Below, piece by piece: positions 1-11,152 of a stretch of 64,000 nt of DNA. The stretch is from Heligmosomoides polygyrus polygyrus (lineage: Eukaryota > Nematoda > Chromadorea > Rhabditida > Heligmosomidae), in contig OX377201.1 of the NCBI GenBank assembly GCA_947396885.1, forward strand, positions 65,818,983 to 65,882,982, given 5' to 3'. Under the pieces are notes generated by a model. That model was given only the letters and a program-made list of their open reading frames with translations, made no database searches and was not told the DNA's origin. The first letter of the stretch is position 1. Every line of letters begins with the position of its first letter. Made by a program: the position numbers and the translations under genes.

Positions 1-1008
1 ATGGCCCTCCAGTTCTCTGGACCTTAACACGATGGATTATTCTGAGTAGGTCATCTTAGGGAACAAGCTCGCTCTACCAGACAACCGAATTTGGACTCTC
101 TTAATTGTCATGTTTCTGGTAGATAATTTTGATAGTTAGAACCGATCTGCGAAGTTTGATCTCAAAATGCCATTGAATTTTCAGTGCCGGGTAATTTTGC
201 CGCACCCTGTACATTAATCTCTGCTCGAATATAAATAGTACAATCTATTGGGAAATCAGAATACGGTAGAGGGGAAAATTGAACGCGATCATGGTTATTG
301 TATTGTCCACTGGTACAGGACGATAGTATGACAATTTGCGAAGACGACATCTTTGGAATGAACCTGTGTGGAGAGGCTAAATCCCACATTCCTAAGAGAT
401 GTAAGATACATATGTCGACACTTGTCTGCTTCTGTGTTACTTCTTCCTTCCCGCTGGTATTGTAAAAGTTTTCTGTGCCTTTTTTCCTTGAAGTTTTTTC
501 TGTGGTTTGTATGCAATTTCTCTTTTGAGTTACCTTACTTTGTTTTTCTCTTCAGGTGTTCCCACGTAACTGCATAAAAGCTTTAAATATGGGAATACAT
601 GGTTCCTACATGAAAGGCTTTGTAAAAAGAAATCTTGGAATGAGACCGTCCTAAGCGTTTCAGTTGCCACCAAATGAACAGAACAGACGGTGCTGTACCT
701 TAACACAAATCTGTCGAGCACTTTTGTTCTGAAATTTAAAGCATTTTTCGTACATGATTTTTTCGACCCATTTATTATTGAAGCTTAAATTTGATTGAAT
801 CGTTACGGAAATTAGATTAACGATGCATCCGGTTGAGACTTCAAATGAACGGTTTTCCCAACAGTTTCGAACTTATTCCGAGTTTCCTTAACGGTGTTTA
901 CCCCCACTCCACAGTTGTTTGTTTCAAGGATCCCATTGAAATATGAAACTATAGAAACGAGTACGAAAAATCACGATCACAACAGTGCATCCTGCCCCTA
1001 ACACGCAC
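1..1008. other. No gene recognised
   Basis: AT-rich DNA with only short chance reading frames. A pyrimidine tract ending in TTCAG near 555 could be a plus-strand splice acceptor, but no convincing exon follows it. Confidence 0.4.
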
Positions 1009-1242
1009 TGTGCCCGCGTTGGAACCTTCATTGAGCAGCAACTGGAGCTCTTTAAGAAGTTCAGCGAAGGTAATGGTTAGGCAAAGTTCCATATGCCCTT
1101 TCCCGATTAGATCCAGCGGTCCAAATTTACATAACATCTCGGAAGGGATAAAATGCGTGCAACATAAAGTACAACCATGTAACTCAAATCCTATTTCCTC
1201 TATTCCCGATAGTTGATCAAATGAGTGGTCAAAATAGCACTC
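1009..1242 (-). CDS. Candidate internal exon of an unidentified host gene
   Basis: On the minus strand a 234-base block stays open for exactly 78 codons (phase 0 at both ends). It is preceded by a pyrimidine-rich tract ending in CTAG at 1246-1243 and followed by GTGCGT as a possible donor at 1008. The peptide begins ECYFDHSF, has a cysteine cluster (CTLCC at about residues 24-28), and a leucine-rich helix near its end (ELLKELQLLLNEG). It lacks low-complexity character and looks like ordinary protein. I do not recognise the family, and no partner exon could be joined to it in phase. The donor is weak. It could be a chance open stretch, but splice signals and composition favour a real exon. Confidence 0.4.
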
Positions 1243-2157
1243 CTAGTTGAGGGAACAATGGTGAAAGAACACGGTAGAACGCAGCTAAAACTGGAACAAA
1301 TCTGAACAACTCTGTCTGTCTCCCCTCTCAAGCGAAGCTCGAAGCTCACTTATCTGGTCACGAGACGCGAAGGACATTACGTGGTGAATGTGATAGAACA
1401 CCTTAGCTTTGACCTAACAGCAAATGATTATTGCGAAAGCACTTTGCTTTTTGTTTTTCCGAAATTTTTAGTTTGCCAAGTAGCACAGACGATGCTCCAC
1501 TGTTTACCTGAAGTAGATACCTTATGTCCGCGTCCTATCTACTCTTTCAATTATTCGCATGGTTGCTTATGTAATAAGCATTACATTACAATTGTGTGAT
1601 CGCTTGAATGGAATACATTCCTCTTTCTCCTTCTTCTGTAAGGCGCTATGCTTTTCACTTCTGTCTGCAGAATGAAGCATGCTGAAACGCCGTTATTCAC
1701 ATGGCACAGACCACATTTGCCGAGCCGCTATGCTGCCACTGTCACGGGTGCTATCGCCCTGCATGAGCGCCTTATTATCCACTTATTTATGTCAGAAACG
1801 GCCTAGCGCAGCCAACCACAGAAGTGGAGCAGAAGTGACGTAAGGTTACTGATTTCGTGGAACAAAATATGTGCTATTAGGCTGCTGCTCAACATGGTGA
1901 CCTCCTCTCTCGGATCCACGAGCATAGTGCTCTAGGTAATTTGGGAGCTTCAAGGGGCTAGTGTAATCGCAGTGGGGGAGGGGTCATCTTGAAACTTCGG
2001 CATTTCCGTTGTATGCTTCTTGTATTTGCTTTGCCAAGATTTAGTGAAAATTAGGCCCTAAGTTCCACTAAAAAACCTCGTGCCAAAGAACATACCAGAA
2101 ATACCAACATTCAAGACACTTGCACAGATACCAGATTCAAATATTTTTATTCTAAAG
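1243..2157. other. No gene recognised
   Basis: Mixed-composition DNA without a supported exon, RNA or terminal repeat. The plus-strand frame used by the following Lys-rich gene is open from about 2054 but has no in-frame ATG here, so its start lies further upstream or uses an exon I could not see. Confidence 0.4.
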
Positions 2158-5100
2158 ATTACCTACTCGCAAAATGTGCTCGCAAAAAGAAGCCGCCAAA
2201 GAAGCCGGAAAAGGTGCCACCGTCGAAAGTTGGAAAACCCGCGGTAAGCTCCAGACTCCAGGCGTTTTCTTCACGGGAGCTGGCATTCATGGCAGTGTAT
2301 TTTAGAGATCTGGCGGTCCTCCATCAGCTAATGGATCAACTCAAAAGAGTGCTGTAGCTGCTCCTAAGGACGAGGTCTGCGTAACTTCATTCATGTTTCT
2401 TCTGTGTTGCGCGTCTCGGGAGAATCTTTCTTATAGTCTAATCTCTTTAATTTGTCTGTTCAGTATGAAGTGCAAATATGCCGTTTTCACGTCAAAATGA
2501 ACACCTTTTAAACCAAATTGGATAAATTTATAAGCAAGCCTGGCGCTTTTGGATTCATGGTCAGATTGAACATCTTTGAAGTCAAAATAACTTTCTTCAC
2601 ACTAAAATAAGGACCTTACAATGCAATTGTAATAATCTTTTGTCTTAGTAAAAGATCAAGTTTAATTTATTAAAAATAGATTGCGCCATGCACTCGACTA
2701 GATTGTCACGATTTTATCCAATTGATAGCAAAAATTGCTTGCGGGGAGTATCACAGCTAAAAGAGGTGAAACCCAAACAACAGAAGAAATATCTTCACAC
2801 TGCTGTTTCGAGTAAGTAACATTTGTGTAATCAGTCAAAATCAAACATCGCGTCGATCTGTTCGAGTGCATGGCGCAATTGTTGCGGAAAAATTGCGGAA
2901 AATTGCTGCCTTCTTGGACTCTGAAACAGATAGTGAATAATAGTTCTTCCTCGAACAATAAAATTTTTATAAAATTTCAAGTAATGTGTTTTATTATTGG
3001 GACAGGACATTTGAAAATTTTCAAAGAAGCATGTATCAAATTTCCAACAAAATCAAACAATATTCTAACCGCATCGGAAGGTACCTATTTCAATGTGGAG
3101 AAACCCTATTTCGATTTGTAAGACGTCCGATTTGATTTCAAAAGCATCAAGCTTGCTTAGAGCAAGGCTCATTTCGAAGACATCGATTTCCGATGACGTC
3201 ATCGTCGTCTGCCGCGGGCCCGAGCAGCCTTGTTCTCATGCGAAATTGTCAAAAAATCGATATTTCCAAAATCGGCTGCTGTTGACAACATTCGATAGCG
3301 CTTTTCATGCTGAGCAGAATGGTACCATTGCGAGTGTCGAAAACTCAAATCTGGGCGAGTAAGAGCGCAAAAAGCTCTACCCGCTATCTTCCGCCGCTTT
3401 AAACTGGCAGCTGAAGCTAACGCTGTTTACGCAGCTGAGGAGTTCTGAGCACGTATTCACGCCTTAAGTGATCTGCACGCTTGCGCATTTGTGGGCCGTT
3501 AGCTTGCCGCTGCTTCCCGGAGTGGTCTACCGAAAAAAAAATGCATCACCCAACCCTCACCTCCCCCCTTTCGCACCCCTGTAACATTGCCTCTTCCTAA
3601 GCTACACCGTTCTACTTCAGTGTACTACTAGATCTTTTTCTGTCTACAAGACCCACAAGTTGCAGCCGAAACTTCGAAATCGACAGACTTATCGCGCTCA
3701 GAAAACGCCTGCGCGTGCAATTTGCGAGCGGTCGCCCAACTCGATTTATAGGTTTAATCTTATATGCATTGTTCACGGCGCGCTCCAAAGTCTCGGACAG
3801 ATTGGAGCTAATCCTGAGTAGGGCTTTTGGAAATTTCTGTTAAAGTTCCATAAACGGCTCGAAATAGTCGTCAAGTATTCACATTTCCCAGTAAGAGAAG
3901 ATAGAGGTGCAGCGTACATGGCCCGCCCACTGCGAAAATATGGGTATTCTGTTAAAGTTGTACACAAATTTGTGTAGATCTCGAAGAGGCGAGTCGAATG
4001 GTGCATCCCTTTTTCAAAAAACTGAAGGAGTTATGACCGAGCGACGGTTTACGACGGATTTTTCCGTCGCAATCCGAAGTTTTAACCGTGCGACGTGAGC
4101 GGTGTTGTTGTGAGCAACGAGTAATAGATTGCTGCAGAGATGAAGCAGTCACGTCGTACTTGCATTAACAATTCGAGATTTGGCTAAATCGTGATGTTGT
4201 TTCTTACGATTCTGTGAATTTACAACGCATGACGTCTATATGTGTATTTCGTCCCTTCCAATCTATGATTGAACCAGATATGTGTTTCGGGTCATTGTCG
4301 GAACTGCAACAATTCTGCAGCAGCCGTGCCTTTCAATTCTAAAAGACACACCTCTAAAGTGTGGAGACGATTAAATGATTTGCAGACAAGAAAGCCCTGA
4401 AGAACCTGTTCTTTATTGATTTTTGGCTGTTACTGTAGGCTTAGCCACTACAGAGGAACATGGACTATTGATCAACATGAGAAAGTGGTCAACAAAATAA
4501 TCCATTTTTTAACAACATATAATAGGTTATGTCCATCCAGAGTTTGCGAAGGGAACATGGTGCGAAATCGTACAGCTTCGTTGCTGTCATGTAGAACAAC
4601 AATTAGGAACATTTATAAAAGGCCATCTAACGGAAAATTTCTGTTAAATCGTCAAGAAAATTCGCTCAATCTGCAACCGTTTAATGTTCTCTCCTCCTGA
4701 CTGATTACATATTAGAAATCAGGTCAACACCTGCGAACGAAGCAGTACAACAATAGGTTTGGAATTCTACTGTTCCCGGTCTCTATTCATGTTAATTTGT
4801 TTAGCGTAACAGTGGCTAAATAATGTTCAGAGCAAGGAAAAGAAAGAAACAAAATCTGAAGGGAAGGCAGATGAGAAGAAGGACGATGACAAGAAGGAGT
4901 CGAAAAAGGATGACAAGAAAGATGAGGAAAAGAAAACGGAAAAGGAAGAAGAAAAGAAAAAGGAAAAAGTTGAATTAAAACCGAAGCAGATTAAAAGGAA
5001 TGAGAAAGAGGTGAGCCAATTGACAGCCTATGTAAGTGTTCAATTTTACACATACATCTGACGATTGTTTGTAGGAGAGGATCGCCCAAGGGAAGGAAGT

Positions 5101-8100
5101 GCGAAATAAAGGAGATTACCCAACATTCAACGATGTCGAAAGTGACTGGGATTCAGATAAAGAGAAGGTTGGCAGGGGGAGTGGCTGTGCGACTTGGCTA
5201 TATCATCGAGATCATATACTTGCAGAAGAAGGCTAAGGAGAAGGAAGAAAAGCCAGAAGAGAAAAAAGAGGAAGGTGGCAAGGCAGATGAGAAAAAATTG
5301 GACTTGGCCGACACTAAGCCTACACAGACCCCGTCACCGCCGGCCGGTTCGTTTTGCACCTAATCCGCCCTCTTGAACATCTCGAGATTTCTTCTGCGCT
5401 TAGAAATTGGTAGCTAATTATTGCACAGTCATTACAGCTATCTAATTTTCAGACACAGCAAAGGCGAAAACTGACAAAGGTGAGCTCCGGGCGTGGAAAA
5501 CTGATAAGTACTTTTTTTGAGGGATGCTCTCGAGCTCCATGAGCAGGGAGAACGAGCTTTATGTTGTCTTTATTGCTTCTAGCTAATAGCAGATCTATCA
5601 GTTGTTGGACTATAAATGCCGTTTTTGCTCAAAAAGAAATTTCGTTACACGAAAAGAATAACTATACCTTAATACAAGAGGTAATCTCCTTTATTATCAA
5701 TGACATGTCGCCAACGTCCTCGCAAAGAGTGGTTGCCTTGCTTGAAGAACTCCGGTGGCTGCGACTCGAAGAAGTTGACACCCAAATTTCAACATCGTCA
5801 CGGTTATTGAAATTTTTCTCCGCCAAGGTGTGCCGCATCGACCAAAAAATACGGTATTCTGATGGCACAAGGTCTGGGCTATGAGGCGGGCAAGGCAGAA
5901 GTTCCCAGCCCAACTCCTTAATTTTTGCAGCGTGATATTTACGGCGTGCGGTCGAGTGTGGTCAGTGAGGAATTTCACAGCTGCTGTGCGCACTCCTTGT
6001 TGACGCTGTGCTTGGTCCACGTGGCTCAGTTGTTCCTTGCAGAGGTCTGCCGTAATTGTTTGCCTAGATCCAGCATCCCAAAACGCACCAGACCTCTACT
6101 GTTCCACCATGAGACTTTTGACTTTTTTCCGCGTCAAGCTCCGTCGTTGGCTTCGGAACCTCACCGGGGCTCAACCATTGCCGCTTTCGTGTGGTTTTGT
6201 CGTTACTACGGAGGCATAGAAAGCGCTGCTCTTGGTTTTACGGATGAGAATTCCAGCAATGGCGACTCGTGCTGTCCTGTTTGTGTCGTTGAGCTGATGT
6301 GGCACTCATCTTCCACACCGAATCGACGTTCCGATTGCATGCAAACGACCGGCAATGGTAGAATGGTGACAACCGAACCTCTGTGCGAGCTCATGCGTAG
6401 TTTGTGTTGGAACCGACTCGACAGCTTCCTTTAATTCCTGGCCATCCACAACTTCGGAACGCAGTTGATGTTCTTCGTCTTCAAGGATCTCAGCTTCGTC
6501 TCGGAAACGTAGAAACCTTCGCTGGCATAGACGTTATGATAGAACTTCGTTACCAAATACTTCGGACAAGATGCGATGGGATTCTGCAGCAGTTCTTCCT
6601 TGCTTGAAGTCGTACAACAAGCAATCCCACACTCGATACTTCTGCTCGATCATCGTTAATCTAAAAAAACTCTTTAAAAGGGTCAACGAATCGGAACGAA
6701 ACTTTGAGAAAGATGCCTTCGGAAACGCTTGTCAAACACGTAAAGTTACGTGATCCAGGTTTAACAACTGCAGAGGTATGACAAATCGAAAGCATCCGAC
6801 ATTCATAATCCGACAAAAAAAATAATTTAGCTTTCATCGTCAGCTTTGGTGATACCCCCGTCTCTCCCTTGCTTCCTCATCCGTCGGTATGTTTGTACTG
6901 GGATGGGAGCCGAGGATAGAAAACAGCTTCCTGGGGCCGGGCAGGACGTGGCGGAAATCAAATTTGAACCGGGCGCAAGAGGCAGATTTTCCCAATACGT
7001 CCTCCACTAGGCTCAGCAACAATTTCTGGGATGAACGGTTCTAGAAAGCCCTTATTTTTTTTTATAAATCCGGATTGATAAAAATTCCTTGTGCAGCACA
7101 GGCCTTTTAGAGGGGCTCAATTCGATCATATGTCATCTCGTGTGCCGAACATCTGTCGTGCCGCGCCATACTTTTTAACAATCGTACTTATTCGTTGGCT
7201 TCACCATGAAGGCGTATACATGGTTATAGCTAAAATAAAGGAAGCAAAGCAATTCAATTAACACTTTCACTACATTGTCCGACGACATCGGCGGACACTT
7301 TTTTTGCCGCGTGGAACAATGTCCGACGATGTCGTCGGACATCATCATAAAAATAGTTCATGGAAAATTATCAAGCTTTTAATAGTACAATAGTCATCAA
7401 TGAGTCCACTAATATCTACGGTCAAGATGGTCCATGAGAAACTTCATTTGTTACTGCTTTTCATATTTAACAAATTTTAACACATTCACGACCAGAGCGT
7501 TTTCGCGCCCCGTGCACGCGACGGCCCGCGCTTTTTTTTGGCGCATGCGTGTGTACAATCATTTGCGTGGACAGGAGTTGAAAAAAGACAGAGTCTTAGA
7601 AAACGTAACTGTAGGCTCAAGAAAAGTCCAGAAGAACTGCACAGCTTGCTATAAAAAAATGAGTTGCCGCCTGGGAAGAGATATTGCCAAGAAGAAAGGA
7701 TAGTCCATACGCGCTGCACCAGTTGCGAAAAATGTGTTTGTTTGAGATGCTCCAACGACAAGAAGTGTTCTTGTTGAAAGTTTGTACAAAGTCATAATCA
7801 TTCAGGGCCTAGGTTGTTTTATTTAAGAGTTCAATTCATATTTCATCTGTAGTTTGTGCATTAATTCTGGTCTAGAAGTATGTGCGCTTATTGTGTTTCA
7901 GTAGTGGAAAAAGTTCTTGTCTTGTTAGTTACGACAAAGCCAATCATTTTTCTGTCTACGCAAGCCCAACATTTTTTTGTTACTATAATTTGCGAATTTG
8001 AGAAGAAAATCAAACAAAAACATCAATAAACAAAGTTCTTCCCAAAACTCCCCCGCCCACTCAAATGAGTGGACACCGTCCGTCGGGCCCTCTCCGCTGT

Positions 8101-9679
8101 CCACTTTTATGTGTGGGCATGGTCGCGAATGTGTTAAAGGGCGCCGCAAGACTCTGGCGGAGTGGTGTTCTACCCAGACCTTCAAACAGAGGCGTGGCAA
8201 ATGTCTGCGTCTTCACTATATGGTAAGGCAGCCACTGGACTCTAGAGCAAGCCCATGGGGTTGGGATGGGCGGGCCAGTGGGTCGAGGGGGTAGAATGCT
8301 CGATCCCCCCACCACCCAAGACCCTGCTTACGGCCTAGGTTTGGGTGTATACTTCGAGCACCGTGATTCTATCGCGGTTCTCGGCAGGTCACATTCCGTC
8401 GTGCACTGGAATAGTCAACGGGAATTGGGCCGCAGCTGCCGCACCAGTGGTGGTCCGCATGCGCGATATCTTCCTGGGTCCATCGCGGTCGTGACACACT
8501 GTTTAGCGTGGGTCCTGAACGGATTGACGTCGTGCTCGCTTTCGGAGCGTTGATTGCTTGCATTTACGCGTAGCTCTGCAAAACTCATCGCCACAATTCT
8601 TTTGCGGTGAGGGGAAGTATGGCAAGGCCTAATAGTCAGCACACACCGGAAGTAGTTCAAGCGTCGTCAGCAGTCAATAACCGTGGTCGTAAGCTACTCT
8701 CATCGCGGCCTGATGCACAGTAGATTTTCACCTCGTATTGCATACGACGCGCGGGAACCTTCACTATAGACAGTGGCCTATGACTTCCACCTTTATATAC
8801 CTGTAGTATAGGAAAGAGTCCTCGAAATAATTGTCATAAGAATTATCCACCTCTATCCCGTTCTGCGATTCCAAACTTCGAAATATTCGACCTGCAGAAT
8901 TGACTGGTCAGCCGATATTGTTGGCTTGCTGAGAAGCCTGTCCCAAAGTCGTATCGAATGATTCCAACGCAGTTTATCTTATATCGGTGAATACCTGTGC
9001 ACACCTAAAAATCGCTAATATCGAAACTTCATCGACGTATCAATGCGTTGCATCCGCTATCAAGCCCATCTAGCACCCATCATATTCGAGTGATACCACC
9101 CCGATCGGTCAAGCATAGGCGAAAACCGATAACACTGGTCAAAAACAACCAACAATATCGGTCGTCGTTCGATTGAAAGTTTCCACCCGATGCGAAGACC
9201 GTCCTACTTCTACGATACGTATTCTGAATCCGCATCAACGTTGCACGTCTGTAACACATCTCATCAGTCTGAATATCCTTTGAGTGACCTCTAGGAAACG
9301 GCCGGAAAGGGAACAAACGGTTAAGCTTTTCTTCTATATTCAGCAGAATACGATGAGCTTATTGCATGCCACGTAAAACTTTAAAAAAACAGGACTTAAG
9401 AAATATCAACGAAAGGTAGCATTCAACACTGCTCAGCGAACGTGCTGCAAATGTAGCACTGGCTTTGACGCAAGGAGGTAGTTAGTTGTTTCCATTGAAT
9501 TCGTGTGTTGGTGCTGATAACTGTAGGCAGTGACGTCATATGACTCAAAGCAAAAAGAGAAGATAGTGTGGCGTTGTTAAAAAATCGACCTTTGTGTCTG
9601 TCTTTCTAAGCATTTTCGAGATATCTAATCGAGGTCTGTGTTTATGATTATTTCAGACCAAGCGTCTAAAGCGAAATAG
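2158..9679 (+). CDS. Lys/Glu-rich protein gene, multi-exon (5' end not resolved)
   Basis: Seven blocks join in one frame: 2158-2243, 2306-2374, 4831-5010, 5075-5167, 5226-5346, 5453-5479 and 9657-9679. Exons 2-5 begin after AG (TTTAG, GTTCAG, TTGTAG, TTGCAG) in phase 0; the last two junctions are phase 1. The product starts with a Lys/Pro-rich tract (RKKKPPKKPEK), then a Ser/Ala linker, a long charged segment of KKDD and EEKKK runs, a more complex patch (DYPTFNDVESDWDSDKEK), a second Lys/Glu tract, and ends in ASKAK before TAG at 9677-9679. AATAAA at 9731-9736 fits a 3' UTR. The protein should be disordered and highly charged; no enzyme domain is visible. The 4.2 kb last intron is full of transposons. 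Uncertain points: no in-frame ATG was found, the donors after exons 2 and 5 are weak, and exon 5 read through would stop at 5361-5363. Function unknown. Confidence 0.55.
2460..3145. mobile_element. Palindromic MITE-like repeat, copy I
   Basis: This stretch, inside an intron of the Lys-rich gene, shares blocks with 33440-34325 and 22700-22990. Its core carries a perfect inverted pair: TTGCGCCATGCACTCGA at 2681-2697 and its complement at 2862-2878. Flanks contain short GAACA/TTTTAAA/AAATTGG-type blocks. No target-site duplication was resolved, so the outer limits are approximate. Confidence 0.5.
3146..3761. other. Intronic DNA, nothing recognised
   Basis: Intron sequence of the Lys-rich gene with no clear transposon end, RNA or exon. 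An A-run at about 3533-3541 and a C-rich patch follow a GC-richer block. Confidence 0.35.
3762..4110. repeat. Dispersed repeat with GTTCACGGCGCGCTC core
   Basis: The block ATGCATTGTTCACGGCGCGCTCC at its start and GGAGTTATGACC...GACGGATTTTTCC near its end recur at 47690-47930 and 48045-48280 with GTGCACGGCGCACTC. It is therefore a multi-copy repeat. No coding capacity or flanking duplication was seen, so the class is unknown. Confidence 0.5.
4111..4830. other. Intronic DNA, nothing recognised
   Basis: Remaining intron sequence before the main charged exon. It ends in the acceptor ATGTTCAG at 4823-4830. No other feature could be supported. Confidence 0.35.
5599..6770 (-). mobile_element. Decayed mariner transposon (transposase on minus strand)
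   Basis: Reading the minus strand from about 6655 downward gives a mariner N-terminal helix-turn-helix block (YRVWDCLLYDFKQGRTAAE), and near 5913-5800 the hallmark C-terminal motif reads HSPDLVPSEYRIFWSM followed by FNNRDDVEIWV. Many frameshifts and stops separate these, so the gene is dead. The ends are approximate: CAGTTGTT at about 5599 and its complement AACAACTG at 6763-6770 could be the last trace of terminal repeats. It lies in the last intron of the Lys-rich gene in the opposite orientation. Family assignment rests on the DD34D-type C-terminal motif and is secure; the boundaries are not. Confidence 0.8.
6771..7480. other. Intronic DNA with a solitary TTAA-flanked end
   Basis: No gene is visible. 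At 7258-7261 TTAA is followed by CACTTTCACTACATTG, which resembles a piggyBac-type end, and an imperfect inverted motif TGTCCGACGAC/GTCGTCGGACA lies at 7277-7348. No matching right end was found. Confidence 0.35.
7481..8133 (+). mobile_element. piggyBac-type element, 653 bp, with residual cysteine-rich domain
   Basis: TTAA duplications at 7477-7480 and 8134-8137 flank terminal repeats CACATTCACGACC and GGTCGCGAATGTG, the signature of piggyBac. About 7575-7777 still encodes the C-terminal zinc-binding domain of a piggyBac transposase on the plus strand: a first part with CTACYKKMSC and, after a one-base shift, a second part with CTSCEKCVCLRC and CSC before TGA at 7775-7777. Catalytic DDD regions are gone, so it is a deletion derivative. 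A shorter relative sits at 55623-55896. It lies inside the 4.2 kb intron of the Lys-rich gene. Confidence 0.85.
8138..9656. other. Intronic DNA, unassigned, GC-rich block at 8250-8650
   Basis: The GC-rich block has features of old repeat sequence but I could not match it to a family. The rest to 9656 shows no exon, RNA or transposon end. It ends in the acceptor TATTTCAG before the last exon of the Lys-rich gene. Confidence 0.35.
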
Positions 9680-9905
9680 AAGCCCCATTATGATCAGAAT
9701 GTCTTCGTTGGCTTCATCAAATACAATCCGAATAAAGAGTTTTTCCACAGACGATGAGGATCCTTCTATTCAAGGCAAACTCACCTCATTGTATCAAAGA
9801 TAACTGCTAAGAATTGCTTTCCACGATTTTAAATATATGCGCAATATATTTTAAATATACTTCTGGCGCTTTTAGCTCTGTAGATTAGTGAGCGATAATG
9901 GCATA

Positions 9906-10556
9906 TATGGTTCACTGCTCAGTTAATACTGAAGGCAAGTGCACCGCATGACGATCCTCATCTGCCAAGCCTCGGGCAGGAAATACTCCATGGAGACAAG
10001 GCAACCTCCACACGTTAGGACTAATGGTAGGAAGCAACTTGATGTGAAAAGAAAGCTTAGAAAGGCCACCATAGAATCGACTGTCCCCAAGCAGAGGAAC
10101 TTGGAGGCAAGTGGTCCACGAGATGGGATTCGTTTTCAAAATTTTGCGACGAATTGGAAATATAAGCCCTTTTGTGAATGATGCTCGTGAAGTTTTTGAT
10201 TCATGCTTTGCGTTCATATTCCTTCTTTCTTTGGTGGTATTGCTGAGAAGGGGTCAAACGGAGATCTGAAAACTGCGTCCCATACGTATTGGTAGGGAAA
10301 CGTCATTGCACTTATTTACAATTAATGAGCTTATAATAATTATCCATGTTTGACATAAAGTGTTTTGCAAAACAATGCAAATCCTAATTAGCCTGTTGTG
10401 CTATTTCAGTGCCCAAAAGGAAATCCAGCAATCGAATGATATCCATTAAATAATCCAAATTGTGCGTTTCTGTCAAGTTCCGAATATTCGAATGATTCCG
10501 AGAGCTCAGAAATTTCAACTATTTGAACTCTTCAAAACGCGATTTTTTGAAAACTC
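9906..10556. repeat. Left arm of a divergent inverted repeat enclosing the BEL/Pao block
   Basis: This arm is collinear, in reverse complement, with 20155-20915. Shared anchors include GGTAGGAAG(C/T)AACTTGATGTG, TTTGGTGGTATTG and CTCTT..AACGCGATTTTTT. The outer ends read TATGGTTCACTGCTCAGTTA here and the complement of TATGGTTTACTGCGCAGTTA there, after which similarity stops. The right arm has about 100 extra bases. Similarity by eye is moderate, so the pair is old. No target-site duplication was identified. Confidence 0.7.
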
Positions 10557-10574
10557 GAGTGATCTTTATTCGAA

Positions 10575-10640
10575 TAGGTATTCGAATGAAGGGAATTCGG
10601 CAAGGGGATACCATATCCCTGAAGCTCTTCAGAGCCACTG
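10575..10640 (+). mobile_element. Short LINE reverse-transcriptase remnant
   Basis: Plus-strand codons read GIRQGDTISLKLFRATV, which matches the conserved GxxQGDxxSPxLF block of non-LTR reverse transcriptases. Only this fragment remains, directly against the 3' end of the BEL/Pao element. Confidence 0.65.
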
Positions 10641-10667
10641 TGTGGTTCAGTGGTGTGTTCAACACGG

Positions 10668-10673
10668 TTTATT
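10668..10673 (-). terminator. Possible polyadenylation signal of the BEL/Pao element
   Basis: AATAAA on the minus strand about 70 bases past the stop of the last ORF, just after a purine-rich stretch (GGGATGGGAGTGG) and a run of about 14 C. This fits the R region of a 3' LTR, but no LTR partner exists in the window. Confidence 0.4.
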
Positions 10674-10741
10674 ACTGCTTCCAAGCAACCAAGCAATCCC
10701 GATGGTCGGGGGGGGGGGGGGACAACCACTCCCATCCCGGA

Positions 10742-11152
10742 CTAAGCCTGTGTGGATTTGTCGGGGCACAGCAACACGTTGTGCTCCTTTCCACAGAAGC
10801 TGCAGCGAATACCGCAGTCGTCCGGGTGGATTCTTTGCAAACATTTGTTGCAGAGGCGAAGCGTAGCGGCTTGAACAGCGGGGGATACGGGGTCGGAAAA
10901 ACGGCAACACCTTTCCGTAGGATAAGAGTCCTTGTTATCTTCGACAGAGCAGAATAAGCAGTTTGATTTCGGCTTAGTTCTTTGGAGAAGTTCGTCGAGA
11001 TAGCCAACCATCGTGTTGCGCTGAGATGCCAGTTCCTGATAAAATGTCGAAGCGTGAGTTGGTGTCGGAGATGAAAGCAGAAAGATCCGATTTAGTTCTT
11101 TAACAGCGTCCATCAGTGGCTCGATGTGGATAGCGAGATCAACTTCGTCCAT
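10742..11152 (-). CDS. Small cysteine-rich 3' ORF of the BEL/Pao element
   Basis: An intact 136-codon frame starts with ATG overlapping the last 14 bases of the envelope frame and stops just before the purine tract. Residues 1-60 look helical (YLDELLQ region). The C-terminal half has Cys/His pairs: CLFC, then a CC, then CNKC with HPDDC, then CSFC with a following H and C near the end. This resembles zinc-binding nucleocapsid-like modules, and short overlap with env argues that it belongs to the element and may be translated by re-initiation. Unlike gag, pol and most of env it carries no frameshift here. Function unknown; it could be an accessory protein or a relocated nucleocapsid domain. Confidence 0.6.
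   Translation of the reverse strand: MDEVDLAIHIEPLMDAVKELNRIFLLSSPTPTHASTFYQELASQRNTMVGYLDELLQRTKPKSNCLFCSVEDNKDSYPTERCCRFSDPVSPAVQAATLRLCNKCLQRIHPDDCGIRCSFCGKEHNVLLCPDKSTQA

Noticed and set aside
7258..7348. A second piggyBac element
   Set aside because: A TTAA plus CACTTTCAC end is present, but no matching right end was found.
10462..10957. Two overlapping plus-strand frames of 134 and 144 codons
   Set aside because: They cross a short LINE remnant, a G run and the antisense of the BEL 3' ORF. No coherent protein.
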